Shown here piece by piece: positions 48,426 through 58,630 of a DNA stretch of 64,000 nt. Numbering within the stretch: the first letter of the stretch is position 1; every line of letters begins with the position of its first letter. The notes below the pieces were generated by a model. That model worked only from the letters and a program-made list of their open reading frames with translations. It did not search any database and was not told the DNA's origin. Origin of the DNA: Serratia sp. DD3 (lineage in GTDB: Bacteria; Pseudomonadota; Gammaproteobacteria; Enterobacterales; Enterobacteriaceae); NCBI RefSeq assembly GCF_000496755.2, contig NZ_AYKS02000016.1, forward strand, positions 146,726 to 210,725, read 5' to 3'. The position numbers and the translations under genes are program-made.

Positions 48426-49358
48426 TCACACGAGAAAGTTTTCCCGCCGTAGTTGACTCTGTTTCCTGTATTTCTGGGGGGACATACCGACATACTTCTG
48501 GAATGTGCTGTAGAAACGACTCATTGAACCAAAACCCGCTGTCAGTGCGATATCCAGGATGGTGTTATCGGTATCACTTAACAATGCTCTGACATGGTTG
48601 ATACGCATTGCGGTGATGTACTGTTTCATGGTCAATTGCATTACGTGCTGGAAAATCCCCATCGCATAATTGGAGTTAAGTTTCACGTGCTCAGCAACAT
48701 GGTTAATGGTTAAAGTCCGATCGTAATTGGAGGCAATAAATCCCAGCATTTGGCTCACGTAAAACTGTGCATGTCTGGAAATGCCATTGTTATGGGTTCG
48801 CGATGTTTTACTGGTTAGAATCGACTGCCAGCCGGAAAGGCTAAAACGCTTGAGCATCAACCCTATCTCATCAACCGCCAACTGCCGGATTTGCTCATCG
48901 TCACTGATGAGATCCGTCTGCCAACGTTGCACTTCAAACGCACTGACCTGATTCGATGTAATCGATTCCAATACCATGCCGTGAGTCACATGGTTGATCA
49001 ATTCTCTGTCCAGCGGCCACGATAAAAACAGATGCATCGGTAAATTCAGGATAGCCATGTTCTGGCAAATGCCAGAGTGCGTTAACTGGTGAGGGATACA
49101 TGCCCAAAATAACGCAATGTGCCCTTGTTTAATCTTCACGACTTTGTCGTTAATCAGATACTCGACATCACCATCAAAAGGGACATTAACCTCGACCTGA
49201 CCATGCCAGTGGCTGGATGGCATGGCTTGTGGGGCACGTAATTCAATATTCATCCGTTGGTAATCGGAGTAGAGCGACAAAGGGCTGCGTGTCTTAGGGT
49301 CCGTACTGCTACACATATCGGGATCGGGGACTAAAACCGCTACTGCTGTATCATCCAT
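48426..49358 (-). CDS. melR: Melibiose operon regulator MelR (AraC family)
   Basis: 310 residues. N-terminal cupin-type melibiose-binding domain (PSSHWHGQVEVNVPFDGDVE, GHIALFWACIPHQLTHSG) and C-terminal two-HTH AraC domain (HVAEHVKLNSNYAMGIFQHV, MRINHVRALLSDTDNTILDI, GFGSMSRFYSTFQKYVGMSP). Closely follows E. coli MelR except for a longer N-terminus. The start is uncertain: ATG 49358 or the internal ATG before CSSTDPKTRSPLSLY. Divergent from melAB, with candidate sites in between. Confidence 0.95.
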   Translation of the reverse strand: MDDTAVAVLVPDPDMCSSTDPKTRSPLSLYSDYQRMNIELRAPQAMPSSHWHGQVEVNVPFDGDVEYLINDKVVKIKQGHIALFWACIPHQLTHSGICQNMAILNLPMHLFLSWPLDRELINHVTHGMVLESITSNQVSAFEVQRWQTDLISDDEQIRQLAVDEIGLMLKRFSLSGWQSILTSKTSRTHNNGISRHAQFYVSQMLGFIASNYDRTLTINHVAEHVKLNSNYAMGIFQHVMQLTMKQYITAMRINHVRALLSDTDNTILDIALTAGFGSMSRFYSTFQKYVGMSPQKYRKQSQLRRENFLV

Positions 49359-49490
49359 AACATTGCACCTCCAGTTCCGAATTATCAGAATAATGGCACA
49401 ACAGGGGAAACACGGGTGAGATCAACACCTCATCCCAAGCCAGATAATCATTTTAACTTCCTCGTATTCTCTGCTTTCCTGTTCTTTTTA

Positions 49491-49542
49491 TCCCATAAAT
49501 TCAGATTCAGAAGATTAACACACCGGATCTGAGTTTATGGGA
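49491..49542. promoter_or_regulatory. Inverted pair of 18-bp sites, probable MelR operators
   Basis: TCCCATAAATTCAGATTC (49491-49508) and, on the other strand, TCCCATAAACTCAGATCC (49525-49542) agree at 16 of 18 positions and face each other across 16 bp. They lie about 80-135 bp before the melA start. Assignment to MelR is by position. Confidence 0.6.
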
Positions 49543-49624
49543 ATGCTCAGTCAATAACATGGAAGCGCTACCATTCACAACCATGTCACCATGGCTGCAC
49601 TTCAACAGGCTACTGGAGAAATGT

Positions 49625-50974
49625 ATGTCGATCCCAAAAATCACTTTTATTGGCGCTGGCTCCACCATTTTTGTTAAAAACATTCTGGGTGATGTGTTTC
49701 ATCGCCAAGCGTTTAAGTCTGCTCATATCGCACTGATGGATATTGACGAAACACGCCTGGAAGAGTCGCACATTGTGGTGCGTAAATTGATGGATTCAGC
49801 AGGTGCCCATGGGCGTATCACGTGCCATACCGACCAGAAAGCAGCACTGAACGCTGCGGATTTTGTGGTTGTCGCATTTCAGATTGGCGGTTATGAACCT
49901 TGTACTGTCACGGATTTTGAAGTGTGTAAACGCCACGGTCTGGAGCAAACCATCGCGGATACTCTGGGCCCTGGCGGTATCATGCGTGCACTGCGTACCA
50001 TTCCCCATCTGTGGCAGATTTGTGCCGATATGACGCAAGTGTGCCCAAACGCCACCATGCTCAATTATGTTAATCCGATGGCGATGAATACCTGGGCGAT
50101 GTTTGCCCGTTATCCACACATTAAACAGGTTGGGTTATGTCACTCGGTTCAAGGAACAGCGGAAGAGCTGGCACGAGACCTGAATATTGATGTTAACCAG
50201 CTAAGGTACCGTTGTGCTGGCATTAACCATATGGCCTTCTATCTCGAATTAGAGAAAAAAGATGCCAATGGGGACTATCACAGTATCTACCCCGACTTAC
50301 TGGAAGCCTATGCGACGGGGCAGGCACCCAAAGAAAATATCCATGGTAACCCGCGCTGTCGAAACATTGTACGTTATGAAATGTTCAAAAAACTGGGCTA
50401 TTTTGTGACTGAATCCTCTGAACATTTTGCCGAATACACCCCGTGGTTTATCAAACCTGGACGTCAGGATCTGATTGAACGTTATCAGGTTCCGTTAGAC
50501 GAATATCCCAAACGTTGTGTAGAGCAGTTGGCGAACTGGCAAAAAGAATTAGAGGAATACAAAGCAGCGGATCGTATTGAAACCAAGCAATCCAATGAAT
50601 ACGCCAGCAGTATCATGAATGCCTTATGGACCGGTGAGCCTGATGTTATCTATGGCAACGTGCGTAACGATGGCTTGATAGATAACCTGCCACAAGGATG
50701 CTGTGTCGAGGTGGCCTGCCTGGTTGATGCCAATGGGATTCGCCCGACCAAAGTGGGTAGGTTACCCTCACATCTTGCTGCTCTGATGCAGACCAACATC
50801 AACGTTCAAACATTACTGACCGAAGCCATTCTGACTGAAAACAAAGAGTATGTTTATTACGCAGCAATGATGGATCCGCACACCGCTGCCGTACTCGGTA
50901 TTGAAGAGATTTATGCGCTGGTTGACGAACTGATCGCCGCACACGGTGACTGGTTACCCAGCTGGTTGCACTGA
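49625..50974 (+). CDS. melA: Alpha-galactosidase (melibiase), GH4 family
   Basis: Cytoplasmic NAD+- and Mn2+-dependent hydrolase of melibiose. 449 residues from ATG 49625, which follows GGAG; the open frame upstream to 49559 is not used. Motifs: [17 protein letters not shown] (NAD binding), [49 protein letters not shown] (Asn), LCHSVQGT (the GH4 metal Cys/His), and [11 protein letters not shown]. Distinct from the periplasmic glycosidase at 2.8 kb. First gene of melAB. Confidence 0.97.
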   Translation: MSIPKITFIGAGSTIFVKNILGDVFHRQAFKSAHIALMDIDETRLEESHIVVRKLMDSAGAHGRITCHTDQKAALNAADFVVVAFQIGGYEPCTVTDFEVCKRHGLEQTIADTLGPGGIMRALRTIPHLWQICADMTQVCPNATMLNYVNPMAMNTWAMFARYPHIKQVGLCHSVQGTAEELARDLNIDVNQLRYRCAGINHMAFYLELEKKDANGDYHSIYPDLLEAYATGQAPKENIHGNPRCRNIVRYEMFKKLGYFVTESSEHFAEYTPWFIKPGRQDLIERYQVPLDEYPKRCVEQLANWQKELEEYKAADRIETKQSNEYASSIMNALWTGEPDVIYGNVRNDGLIDNLPQGCCVEVACLVDANGIRPTKVGRLPSHLAALMQTNINVQTLLTEAILTENKEYVYYAAMMDPHTAAVLGIEEIYALVDELIAAHGDWLPSWLH

Positions 50975-51062
50975 TGCCCTATTGCGATTGCCGGGCGCAA
51001 CCGTGCTCGACCCTATCACTACAATAACAGGGGGGTGGCTGGCAACAGTGACCCTGTATACT

Positions 51063-52472
51063 ATGAGTGTTTCAATAGCCACAAAGCTCAGCTATGGTTT
51101 TGGCGCTTTCGGTAAAGACTTCGCCATCGGTATTGTTTACATGTATCTGATGTACTACTACACCGATGTGGTCGGATTGTCGGTGAGTGTCGTCGGTGCA
51201 CTGTTCCTGGTTGCTCGTATCTGGGATGCCCTCAACGACCCGATTATGGGCTGGATTGTCAGCAATACCCGCACCCGCTGGGGCAAATTCAAACCCTGGA
51301 TCCTCATCGGTACCATCGCTAACTCTATTGTGCTTTTTTTGCTGTTCAGTGCCCATCATTTTACCGGCCAAGCACAACTGTTATTTGTTGTCGTCACCTA
51401 TATTCTCTGGGGTATGACCTATACCTTGATGGATATCCCTTTCTGGTCATTGGTACCCACAATTACGCTGGATAAACGCGAACGTGAAAAGTTGGTGCCT
51501 TACCCACGTTTTTTCGCCAGTCTGGCTGGTTTTGTGACTGCTGGAGTGACACTGCCTTTTGTCAATTATGTCGGCGGTGCTGATCGTGGATATGGTTTTC
51601 AGATGTTTACGCTGGTACTGATCGCTTTCTTCGTCCTATCAACCATTGTTACCCTGCGTAACGTCAAAGAAGTGTATTCATCTGATAATTTAGCCACAGA
51701 GTTAAGCCGTATCAGCCTGAGATCGATGATCGGGTTAATCTACAAAAACGATCAACTCTCCTGTCTGCTGGCTATGGCGTTATCTTATAATATTGCTTCC
51801 AACGTCATTACCGGCTTTGCTATTTACTATTTTACCTACGTGATTGGTGATGCCGCTCTGTTCCCTTATTACATGTCTTACGCCGGTGCCGCTAACCTGG
51901 TCACCTTGATCCTGTTTCCTCGTTTGGTCAAAACACTTTCACGCCGAACTCTGTGGGCAGGGGCCTCTATCATGCCTATTCTCGCTGGCGGCGTGCTATT
52001 AGGCCTGGCTGCTGTAGGCAGTCATAACCTGTTATTGATCTCACTGGCAGGGGTATTATTCAATATCGGTGTCGGATTATTTTGGGTATTGCAGGTGATT
52101 ATGGTCGCGGATACCGTCGATTACGGGGAATACAAGCTCAACGTGCGCTGCGAGAGTATTGCCTATTCAGTGCAAACTCTGGTAGTAAAGGCGGGCTCTG
52201 CTTTATCTGCCTTCTTTATCGGGGTGGTTCTCAGCGTGGTAGGCTATGTTCCCAATACCACTCAAACCCCTGAGACCATTATTGGGATGCAACTGATTAT
52301 GATTGCGCTTCCTGCACTGTTCTTCTGCATAACACTGTTTATTTACTTCCGTTTTTACAAACTAAATGGGGATTTCCAACACAAAATCCAGACCCATCTG
52401 CAGGATAAATATCACCCATCACCCGTGGAACAAAGAGAAGAGACAAAACATATCCTGCAGCCCGAGGCTTAA
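51063..52472 (+). CDS. melB: Melibiose:cation symporter
   Basis: Inner-membrane GPH-family symporter (469 residues, about 12 helices) for melibiose with Na+, Li+ or H+. The N-terminal [20 protein letters not shown] and [16 protein letters not shown] text, with [20 protein letters not shown] (cation-site Asp), and [17 protein letters not shown] are typical. [20 protein letters not shown] is the conserved late loop. The start is ATG 51063 from the family N-terminus, giving an 88-bp gap after melA; the frame is open further upstream into melA. No strong ribosome site is seen. Confidence 0.95.
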   Translation: MSVSIATKLSYGFGAFGKDFAIGIVYMYLMYYYTDVVGLSVSVVGALFLVARIWDALNDPIMGWIVSNTRTRWGKFKPWILIGTIANSIVLFLLFSAHHFTGQAQLLFVVVTYILWGMTYTLMDIPFWSLVPTITLDKREREKLVPYPRFFASLAGFVTAGVTLPFVNYVGGADRGYGFQMFTLVLIAFFVLSTIVTLRNVKEVYSSDNLATELSRISLRSMIGLIYKNDQLSCLLAMALSYNIASNVITGFAIYYFTYVIGDAALFPYYMSYAGAANLVTLILFPRLVKTLSRRTLWAGASIMPILAGGVLLGLAAVGSHNLLLISLAGVLFNIGVGLFWVLQVIMVADTVDYGEYKLNVRCESIAYSVQTLVVKAGSALSAFFIGVVLSVVGYVPNTTQTPETIIGMQLIMIALPALFFCITLFIYFRFYKLNGDFQHKIQTHLQDKYHPSPVEQREETKHILQPEA

Positions 52473-52505
52473 ATAAAAGTAATATTGAAAGAAAAGGCAA
52501 TCTAA

Positions 52506-52536
52506 CCTCCCTGCTTATCGGTATTAAGCAGGGAGG
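52506..52536. terminator. Bidirectional terminator after melB
   Basis: CCTCCCTGCTTA pairs perfectly with TAAGCAGGGAGG (12 bp, 7-nt loop) 33 bp after melB and 12 bp beyond the stop of the autotransporter remnant on the other strand. Confidence 0.88.
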
Positions 52537-52548
52537 AATAGAAGGTGT

Positions 52549-52920
52549 TTAGAAGTTATACTTGATGCCTACCATCACCGCCGTATCACTGTAGCCTTTG
52601 TTACCCACTTGCTGGCCAACATTACCCCACAAATTCAACTGTTTATTGAGTTGCCCTTCGACACCGACTTTTAGCTCAGCAATATTGGCCACACCATCCT
52701 GCTTGACGCTGATGCCATCCGTATTGCTGCCAAAATCCTTGTTGTTATGCAACCAGTTAACTTCCACAAACGGTTGGAATATTCGGCCTTTGCCTTTATC
52801 TTGGTCGCTGTAACCCTTGATAAAGGCTTTCACGCCCAAACGGCTCTGTAGATTGCCATCCCCTTCCCCCGTTACTAGCGTACCATTAGCCTCTTTATGG
52901 TCGTCAGCTTTCACCCCCAT
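52549..52920 (-). pseudogene. Autotransporter beta-barrel C-terminal remnant
   Basis: 123 codons matching the end of an AIDA-type type V secretion barrel: LQSRLGVKAFIKGYSDQDKG, FQPFVEVNWLHNN, LKVGVEGQLNKQLNLWGNVG and a terminal GIKYNF with the aromatic last residue typical of outer-membrane beta-barrels. A barrel alone needs about 270 residues and the passenger is missing. Just upstream the frame meets a stop (52927-52929) and similarity ends, so the 5' part was deleted. Confidence 0.82.
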
Positions 52921-53295
52921 CCAGGTTTACGGATTAACACAAGCAATACGTGTTACTTTGAGTATAAACAGAAAACCAGTAGCTCGAATAACCACAGGTA
53001 TATCCCAAATATTTAATAAAATTGAAAGATTCGACAAACCAGATACAATCAAAGCCCCAGCAATTAAGAGGAATCTTATTGATTATAAAAAGGAAATACC
53101 CATAAAATCCGTTAAAAATAGCCCCAAATAATTCGAGTTATAGGTTTCGAGCGAGTTGTAGATTGATAGCAATTCACGACAGAAGAGATTGCTAATTTTG
53201 GCCCCCTTGATAGGCCCAAAACTGGGGAATTATCCCATAAAACGATATCCCATAAAAAATTCCCCATAAAACAATATTCTGCAGTAAGTGAGCCC
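52921..53295. other. Spacer before the three-gene unit
   Basis: 375 bp starting at the break of the autotransporter remnant. A plus-strand frame reaching 53131 reads protein-like text (VYGLTQAIRVTLSINRKPVA) but continues from antisense of the remnant and is not credible as a gene. Near 53220-53275 the word ATCCCATAAAA or TCCCCATAAAA occurs three times just before the next start; possible regulatory repeats. Confidence 0.45.
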
Positions 53296-54498
53296 ATGAA
53301 TAGCCCCTCTGAGAATTACTATAAACCCAGAAACATCATCAACGCACCAGAGATAAAAATAGAAATTCTGAAGCGTAGTCAACAACGTGGCGATGATGAA
53401 ATAGTCCAACGCTGGTTAACCAACCATTTCTATCGCTGGTGTATCAGCGATTTCCCTCGGGTTTCACTGATCTCATCCGAAATAGATTATTTCACCTACT
53501 TCGGTGTTGATGCTCCTATTCCTGACTGGCTGGTCTCACAAATCGCCAGCAAGACTCCATGTTATTACTTCAATCCTCAACACACTCAATTAATTGATAA
53601 AGAACGTGAGTTAGTTGAGTTTCTATCTCGTCATATCAACAGCAAATTGGCGAAAAAATTACAACGCATCAACTGCTTTGCTGCATTGGCAATGCGTGAA
53701 GCCGAACATAAAAAGATGCTACAGCGCCAACAACAGGGATGGCACCCCACCAGCTCGGTAGTGCTCAAACCCATAATCAAAGTAAGCACAGGGGAAATCG
53801 TTGAGTTTGACGCAAACAACGCTAAGTTACGCCGTGAAATGGCCTATGAATCTTGGCATATGCAGCACTGTCTCGGACAGTTTGAAGATAAAGCGGCACT
53901 CATTGGTGGGTATGGTGACTACTATGCTCAACAAATTGAACAGGGCATGCTGCGACTTTTTAGTCTACGTGATGAAAACAACATTCCCCATGCCACAATC
54001 AGTATGAAGATCGATAACGGCAGTTTGGCTATTGACCAGATCAAAGGGAAACAAAATCGCCCGCCGATAAAGAAATATGCTGCTGATATCTTATCCCTCT
54101 TATGCCACCTTAATCCGCAGTCTGTACGCCATGCTGACTGTGAGGGGATGGGGATTGTCTATGAAGACACAGCAGAGTCTCAGGGCTGGAAATTTATCAC
54201 CAACATTCAAAGCCAAAATTTTCTGCTCAGCGTGCTCCATGATCACTTTCACTTACTGGAACACTTCCCCGCCCCCCCTATCGCATTACAGTGGCTACTA
54301 TTACACAGCGCCCCCGACAAACTACACTACCTGCAAGCCGTTGATCCTGTCGTTGCTACGGCGGCGGAAATGTTATATCCCAAACAGCCATGGCATCCTC
54401 TCTTTGCCGGGAAGAACTCCGATAGCGCCCCTTTCAAGATCGAAAACGTGACGTTGCATGCAACACGCTATCTGGCAACAGCAAAGGAGCAATCATGA
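53296..54498 (+). CDS. PcfJ-like protein of unknown function, first gene of a three-gene unit
   Basis: 400 residues, no signal or membrane segment. The middle resembles the PcfJ-like family: ESWHMQHCLGQF (Trp187-His191-Cys192), YYAQQIEQGMLRLFSLRDEN, then PHATISMKI near 232 and DQIKGKQNRPP near 247-257. PcfJ-like proteins occur on plasmids and mobile elements, and their biochemical role is not known. The conserved His-Cys and the KGKxNRPP loop could be catalytic or nucleic-acid-binding; that is speculation. Its stop overlaps the next start as ATGA, so the two are co-translated. Confidence 0.65.
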   Translation: MNSPSENYYKPRNIINAPEIKIEILKRSQQRGDDEIVQRWLTNHFYRWCISDFPRVSLISSEIDYFTYFGVDAPIPDWLVSQIASKTPCYYFNPQHTQLIDKERELVEFLSRHINSKLAKKLQRINCFAALAMREAEHKKMLQRQQQGWHPTSSVVLKPIIKVSTGEIVEFDANNAKLRREMAYESWHMQHCLGQFEDKAALIGGYGDYYAQQIEQGMLRLFSLRDENNIPHATISMKIDNGSLAIDQIKGKQNRPPIKKYAADILSLLCHLNPQSVRHADCEGMGIVYEDTAESQGWKFITNIQSQNFLLSVLHDHFHLLEHFPAPPIALQWLLLHSAPDKLHYLQAVDPVVATAAEMLYPKQPWHPLFAGKNSDSAPFKIENVTLHATRYLATAKEQS

Positions 54499-55214
54499 CC
54501 TCTTTATTTATTGCGCTGTTAGTGGCTGTTATCCTCATCCGTCATAATTACAAAAAAAACAAACCACGACTTGCTGCACTAATAGCAGAAGACAAGGAAA
54601 AAGAGCGATTAAAGGGACAACTCCGCGATACACGGCGGCGTGAATGGGCTCTCGCGCTGGCAGATATTCTTGCTCTACGTAATGGTATTGAAAAGCAGGA
54701 TCTTTCTCTAAAATTCAACTTGGATCACAGCAAACGCCTACGCCTAGAGCAACAGGTGAAGAGAGAGCTCGGGTTATCTGAACATCTCACCGGTGATGCA
54801 TTGCAACAGGCAGTCGAAAATATCTTACGCCATTGGCCGAGGGGAATCGGTAATTCACCGAGTAATTTTTACCAACAACTGGCCTTTCAAGGGCAAGTCC
54901 GCAATGCTTTAGCGTTTGATTGTATGCGCACCGCGTTTCTGACCCGCTGCGTCGCTGGACTTGGTTGGTGTGATAACAACCTGGCTTGGTTGGTCCTTTT
55001 CCTGAATGCACAACGTGCCCAGGATTGCTTCACCAGTTGGCAAGACTATGCCACTGCCTATGTAGATGCCCGTCAGGTGTGGCTAACATTGCATAACACA
55101 CCACCGGCCATTGCGGGACGAGACCTGCATGAAGCCACTCAATATCTGCAAGACCTAACAGGTAACTGGCGAAAAATGCCATGGAATGAATTCAAAATAT
55201 TTGAGCCAAATTGA
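54495..55214 (+). CDS. DUF1266-domain membrane-anchored protein, second gene of the unit
   Basis: 239 residues with one N-terminal membrane helix (SLFIALLVAVILI), then a charged helix (RLAALIAEDKEKERLKGQLR) and a C-terminal domain like DUF1266 of E. coli YbeU/YbeR: RNALAFDCMRTAFLTRCVAG, WCDNNLAWLVLFLNAQRAQD, CFTSWQDYATAYVDARQVWL. Function of DUF1266 is unknown. AAGGAG lies inside the end of the preceding gene. The domain faces the cytoplasm if the short N-terminus is outside, which is not certain. Confidence 0.7.
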   Translation: MTSLFIALLVAVILIRHNYKKNKPRLAALIAEDKEKERLKGQLRDTRRREWALALADILALRNGIEKQDLSLKFNLDHSKRLRLEQQVKRELGLSEHLTGDALQQAVENILRHWPRGIGNSPSNFYQQLAFQGQVRNALAFDCMRTAFLTRCVAGLGWCDNNLAWLVLFLNAQRAQDCFTSWQDYATAYVDARQVWLTLHNTPPAIAGRDLHEATQYLQDLTGNWRKMPWNEFKIFEPN

Positions 55215-55225
55215 CAGGATAAAAG

Positions 55226-57340
55226 ATGGAACAGGGCAACCAATTAGAGCAGGCCATGCTGCACATGTGTAATCATAAAGTGGAGCCAAACACCGCAGAA
55301 CGACAATGGATTATTGCAGATATCGCTAGTTATCTTGCCGATGGCCGCTATGAAGAACTCGACGAACTCTATACACAAGCATTGGTTGAAAGTTTTACTC
55401 ATCGTCAGGCTGAAAAACGTTATTTCCAAGCCTGGACGCAGATGTGTAATCCTTTCTACGATATGGACACGCTGATCAACGCTGGCCCTAACGGCTTGGC
55501 ATTGATTAAAAACTGGCAACTCGCCTGTCCCCATTCCTCGCATGCCTGGCTTGCTGAAGCACAGTACTGGAATCACTATGCCTGGCTGTATCGCAGTTAC
55601 GGCTGGGCAAAAGAGACGACCCACGCGATGTGGCTTTGTACGTCGGCATGCAATGAGCAAATGGTGATCGCCGCCCTCAATGCCATTAACTGCGATCCTC
55701 GACAGTGGATGGTGGCTTCTCTTACCGCGACAAACTCAGAAGTTTTCGGCCAGCCCAAATGGCTCGTGGCATTTTTACAGGGTAAAGAAATGACTGGGCA
55801 ACGCTTGATGAAGGAACTTGCTCAATACCATAAATCTTCACCACAAGAAGTGGACGCTCTGATGGCTCATTCTGGCTTATCCTTTGAGAATGCCGTCTGT
55901 CCGCAACTACCTCGTCCTGCCGAGTTACCCAATGGTCTCGATAATACAGGGCAACAATACTGGCTCTCCGTTTGTCTGAATATCTTCCCCAACGCATTTT
56001 ACCCACTCACTGAATACATTCCATTCCGTATGCCACGCTGGAGGGGGACACATGAGGAAATCCGCAAATTAATAGACTCTCTGCGACACAGACTTTCAAA
56101 ACAAGAGTGTGAACATCTTGAGTTGTTTATCTGGTGGGACGAGTATCGCGACTTACGTATCGCAGAAATTGACTCTCCGACAGAGCGAGAGCAAACCATC
56201 GCTAGAGCTAAAGCCATCGCACTACATGGACGTAACCAGGAAGATCGCCATAATGCCATTGGATGGTTGCTAACCTGTTATGACGACTTAAAGGATGACG
56301 ATGCACTCTGGCACAGCATTCAGCTCGCGGTAATGGAAGAAATGAAGTTAAGCCACTACTTCACTTATCGAGCATTGGGATTTGCACAACGAGATTTCCC
56401 TAATACCCACTGGATTTACAATTTTATTTGCCAAAACTCACAGCAAACGGTTTTTCCTCGAGTGGAAATTTATCGTGGTTATTTCCAATTTGTAGGATTG
56501 TTCGGCTTTGAAAAAAATGAAGAAATGGCCAAAAGCTGGTTGGACAAAGGCAGTGTTAACAGCATCAACGCCAGTCCAGATTGGGCGTGGACTATTAGGT
56601 CCTTAGGTTGGCTGAATCTCCATGAGCATTGCATCTCATTGGCAGAACTTGGTGCCCAACGGAATATCCCCGGCGCATTTAGATGGTTGGCGCTGGAGTA
56701 CGGCGATTCTGATGATACTACCCTACTCCCGTACCAACCGATTACCGCACTAAACTACAATCAACGCACAGCAAATCTCTTACATGAACAAATCGCCCGT
56801 CGAGACAATATCGCTTATCCATTGATTAGCAACGGCGGATATACTGAATATGAAGATGACCTGCGAGATATACACTTCAGCATGGCTGCTTCCTGCCAAA
56901 AATTAAGCCAAACAGAAACGGACCTGACTTTACGCGATGGTTATGAAAAAGATCTGCTCGATAATCTTTACCAAGCTCATCTCTTCGGTCACCAAACCGC
57001 TTGGGGACTCTTTTTACTGAATATCTTTGAAGTTAAAAATTTAGAGCTAGCTCATTCCCACCTTGATTTACTGCATGAAGAAGCTGAAAAAGGGACCCTG
57101 GAAGCGATGGTGAGCCTCTCTCGGCTGTATGGCAATAAGTTAGACAACAAGCTCTATAGCATGAAGAAAAGTGTACGTTGGGCTTACTTCGCCCGTAGGC
57201 TATTTCCCGACAGTGAGGTGGTAGAGGATTGCCTCTATCCACTGCATGGCAGTAGTAGGTGGAAACGATATCGGTTTGCCTGGCTGGCAACCCGCATTTC
57301 TGATACCGAGTTACCTGGCCAAGTAAACTCAATGGTGTAG
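55226..57340 (+). CDS. Large DUF4034/Sel1-like helical repeat protein, third gene of the unit
   Basis: 704 residues, no signal peptide. The N-terminal ~250 resemble DUF4034: YLADGRYEELDELYTQALVE, AWLAEAQYWNHYAWLYRSYG, WAKETTHAMW. Later parts are helical repeats like Sel1/TPR: GLFGFEKNEEMAKSWLDKGS, HCISLAELGAQRNIPGAFRW and the end EAEKGTLEAMVSLSRLYGNK. Such scaffolds bind proteins. Eleven bp after the DUF1266 gene, with AGGA before ATG. No terminator is obvious after it; tRNA-Asp follows in the opposite direction. DUF4034 and DUF1266 proteins are known to occur together. Confidence 0.65.
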   Translation: MEQGNQLEQAMLHMCNHKVEPNTAERQWIIADIASYLADGRYEELDELYTQALVESFTHRQAEKRYFQAWTQMCNPFYDMDTLINAGPNGLALIKNWQLACPHSSHAWLAEAQYWNHYAWLYRSYGWAKETTHAMWLCTSACNEQMVIAALNAINCDPRQWMVASLTATNSEVFGQPKWLVAFLQGKEMTGQRLMKELAQYHKSSPQEVDALMAHSGLSFENAVCPQLPRPAELPNGLDNTGQQYWLSVCLNIFPNAFYPLTEYIPFRMPRWRGTHEEIRKLIDSLRHRLSKQECEHLELFIWWDEYRDLRIAEIDSPTEREQTIARAKAIALHGRNQEDRHNAIGWLLTCYDDLKDDDALWHSIQLAVMEEMKLSHYFTYRALGFAQRDFPNTHWIYNFICQNSQQTVFPRVEIYRGYFQFVGLFGFEKNEEMAKSWLDKGSVNSINASPDWAWTIRSLGWLNLHEHCISLAELGAQRNIPGAFRWLALEYGDSDDTTLLPYQPITALNYNQRTANLLHEQIARRDNIAYPLISNGGYTEYEDDLRDIHFSMAASCQKLSQTETDLTLRDGYEKDLLDNLYQAHLFGHQTAWGLFLLNIFEVKNLELAHSHLDLLHEEAEKGTLEAMVSLSRLYGNKLDNKLYSMKKSVRWAYFARRLFPDSEVVEDCLYPLHGSSRWKRYRFAWLATRISDTELPGQVNSMV

Positions 57341-57428
57341 TTTTTTATTATCGAATGCACCATTAGCCAAGCCATTACACTAAATCCACTCTGGCCCTAA
57401 GTGATAAAAAACGCGCAGTTTATTAATT

Positions 57429-57490
57429 AGGGATTGTGGATTTAATGGGCATTGTTGACTTAACAGACATTGTTGATTTAACAGATATTG
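57429..57490. repeat. Three imperfect ~19-bp tandem repeats
   Basis: TGGATTTAATGGGCATTGT, TGACTTAACAGACATTGT and TGATTTAACAGATATTGT follow each other between the three-gene unit and tRNA-Asp. Role unknown. Confidence 0.6.
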
Positions 57491-57590
57491 TGTAGTGGGA
57501 TAGTGGATTTAACGGACTAGTTTGACAGCATTTTGCACTGCGTTTTTACCATTTTCTGTAGTAAATACACAATAAGCTTGGGGGGTGATT

Positions 57591-57667
57591 TGGCGGAACG
57601 GACGGGACTCGAACCCGCGACCCCCTGCGTGACAGGCAGGTATTCTAACCAACTGAACTACCGCTCC
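57591..57667 (-). tRNA. aspV: tRNA-Asp, anticodon GUC
   Basis: 77-nt cloverleaf on the minus strand: acceptor GGAGCGG with CCGTTCC, D-arm AGTTCAGTTGGTTAGAAT, anticodon loop CTGTCAC (GTC), T-loop GGTTCGAGTCC, discriminator G and encoded CCA. Its place beside dnaQ is that of E. coli aspV, a known insertion hot spot. Confidence 0.97.
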
Positions 57668-57814
57668 GCATTTCATTCCCCTATACCGTGGGGAATGAGC
57701 GAATATTACGGTCCACGCTCGACTCCGTCAATATTTTTTCCTATAGAAAGAGTCGGTTGAACAGTTTTTCAACGATACGCGGCCAAGGTGATATTTCTCT
57801 CACTGAAAAAACAA

Positions 57815-58558
57815 CTATTCAGCTTTTGTCCGCCACAGACAACTGCCCCCCTTCTTGGCCACCAAGTCCAGACGTGCCTCATGGTCTGCAATTTCTTCAG
57901 CGCTGGCATAAATGACTTTCATTGCCGTCGTCGGACGTGTTACACGTTGGATGTCCTGTGCGGTCTCTATCTGCTGGCTATCCCCCTCCATCTGAAATGC
58001 CATCGAGGTCTGACCGCCCGTCATTGCCAGATAGACTTCCGCCAGGATCTCGGCATCGAGCAATGCCCCGTGTAGCATTCGTTTACTGTTATCTATCTCA
58101 TAACGGCTGCATAAGGCATCAAGGTTGTTACGTTTGCCGGGAAACAGGCGGCGTGCCATCAACAAGCTATCAGTGATAGTACAGAATGTTTCCGTTTTCG
58201 GCATATCTCGCTGTAACATGCGGAATTCGTGATCCATAAAGCCGATATCGAACGACGCATTATGGATAACCAACTCACCGCCACGAATAAAATCGACAAA
58301 CTCTTCAGCGATCTGATCAAAAGTCGGTTTGTCGGCCAAAAACTCATCACTGATGCCATGAACCATATAAGCTTCAGGATCCACTAACCGGTCTGGTTTC
58401 ACGTAAACATGGTAGTGGCGGCCGGTCAGGCGGCGGTTAATCACTTCAACAGCACCAATCTCAATGATACGGTGGCCTTCGTAGTGAACCCCTAGTTTGT
58501 TCATACCGGTGGTTTCGGTATCAAGAACGATTTGTCTGGTTGATGATGTAGAGATCAT
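57815..58558 (-). CDS. dnaQ: DNA polymerase III epsilon subunit (3'-5' proofreading exonuclease)
   Basis: 247 residues (E. coli 243). DEDDh exonuclease: [11 protein letters not shown] (Asp13, Glu15), [16 protein letters not shown] (Asp), [20 protein letters not shown] (His, Asp). The Q-linker region follows, then the C-terminal alpha-binding segment ending [15 protein letters not shown]. Divergent from rnhA, the usual arrangement, with overlapping promoter regions. Confidence 0.97.
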   Translation of the reverse strand: MISTSSTRQIVLDTETTGMNKLGVHYEGHRIIEIGAVEVINRRLTGRHYHVYVKPDRLVDPEAYMVHGISDEFLADKPTFDQIAEEFVDFIRGGELVIHNASFDIGFMDHEFRMLQRDMPKTETFCTITDSLLMARRLFPGKRNNLDALCSRYEIDNSKRMLHGALLDAEILAEVYLAMTGGQTSMAFQMEGDSQQIETAQDIQRVTRPTTAMKVIYASAEEIADHEARLDLVAKKGGSCLWRTKAE

Positions 58559-58630
58559 ATTGCAGTGCTCATAGCGCTCGTTTATGTCAGACTGTGCTTT
58601 TACAAAACTAATAGGAAGAGTCTACCAGAG

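Noticed and set aside
52817..53131. 104-codon plus-strand frame with a basic C-terminal half
   Set aside because: Its first third is antisense to the autotransporter remnant and it has no start signal; most likely chance.
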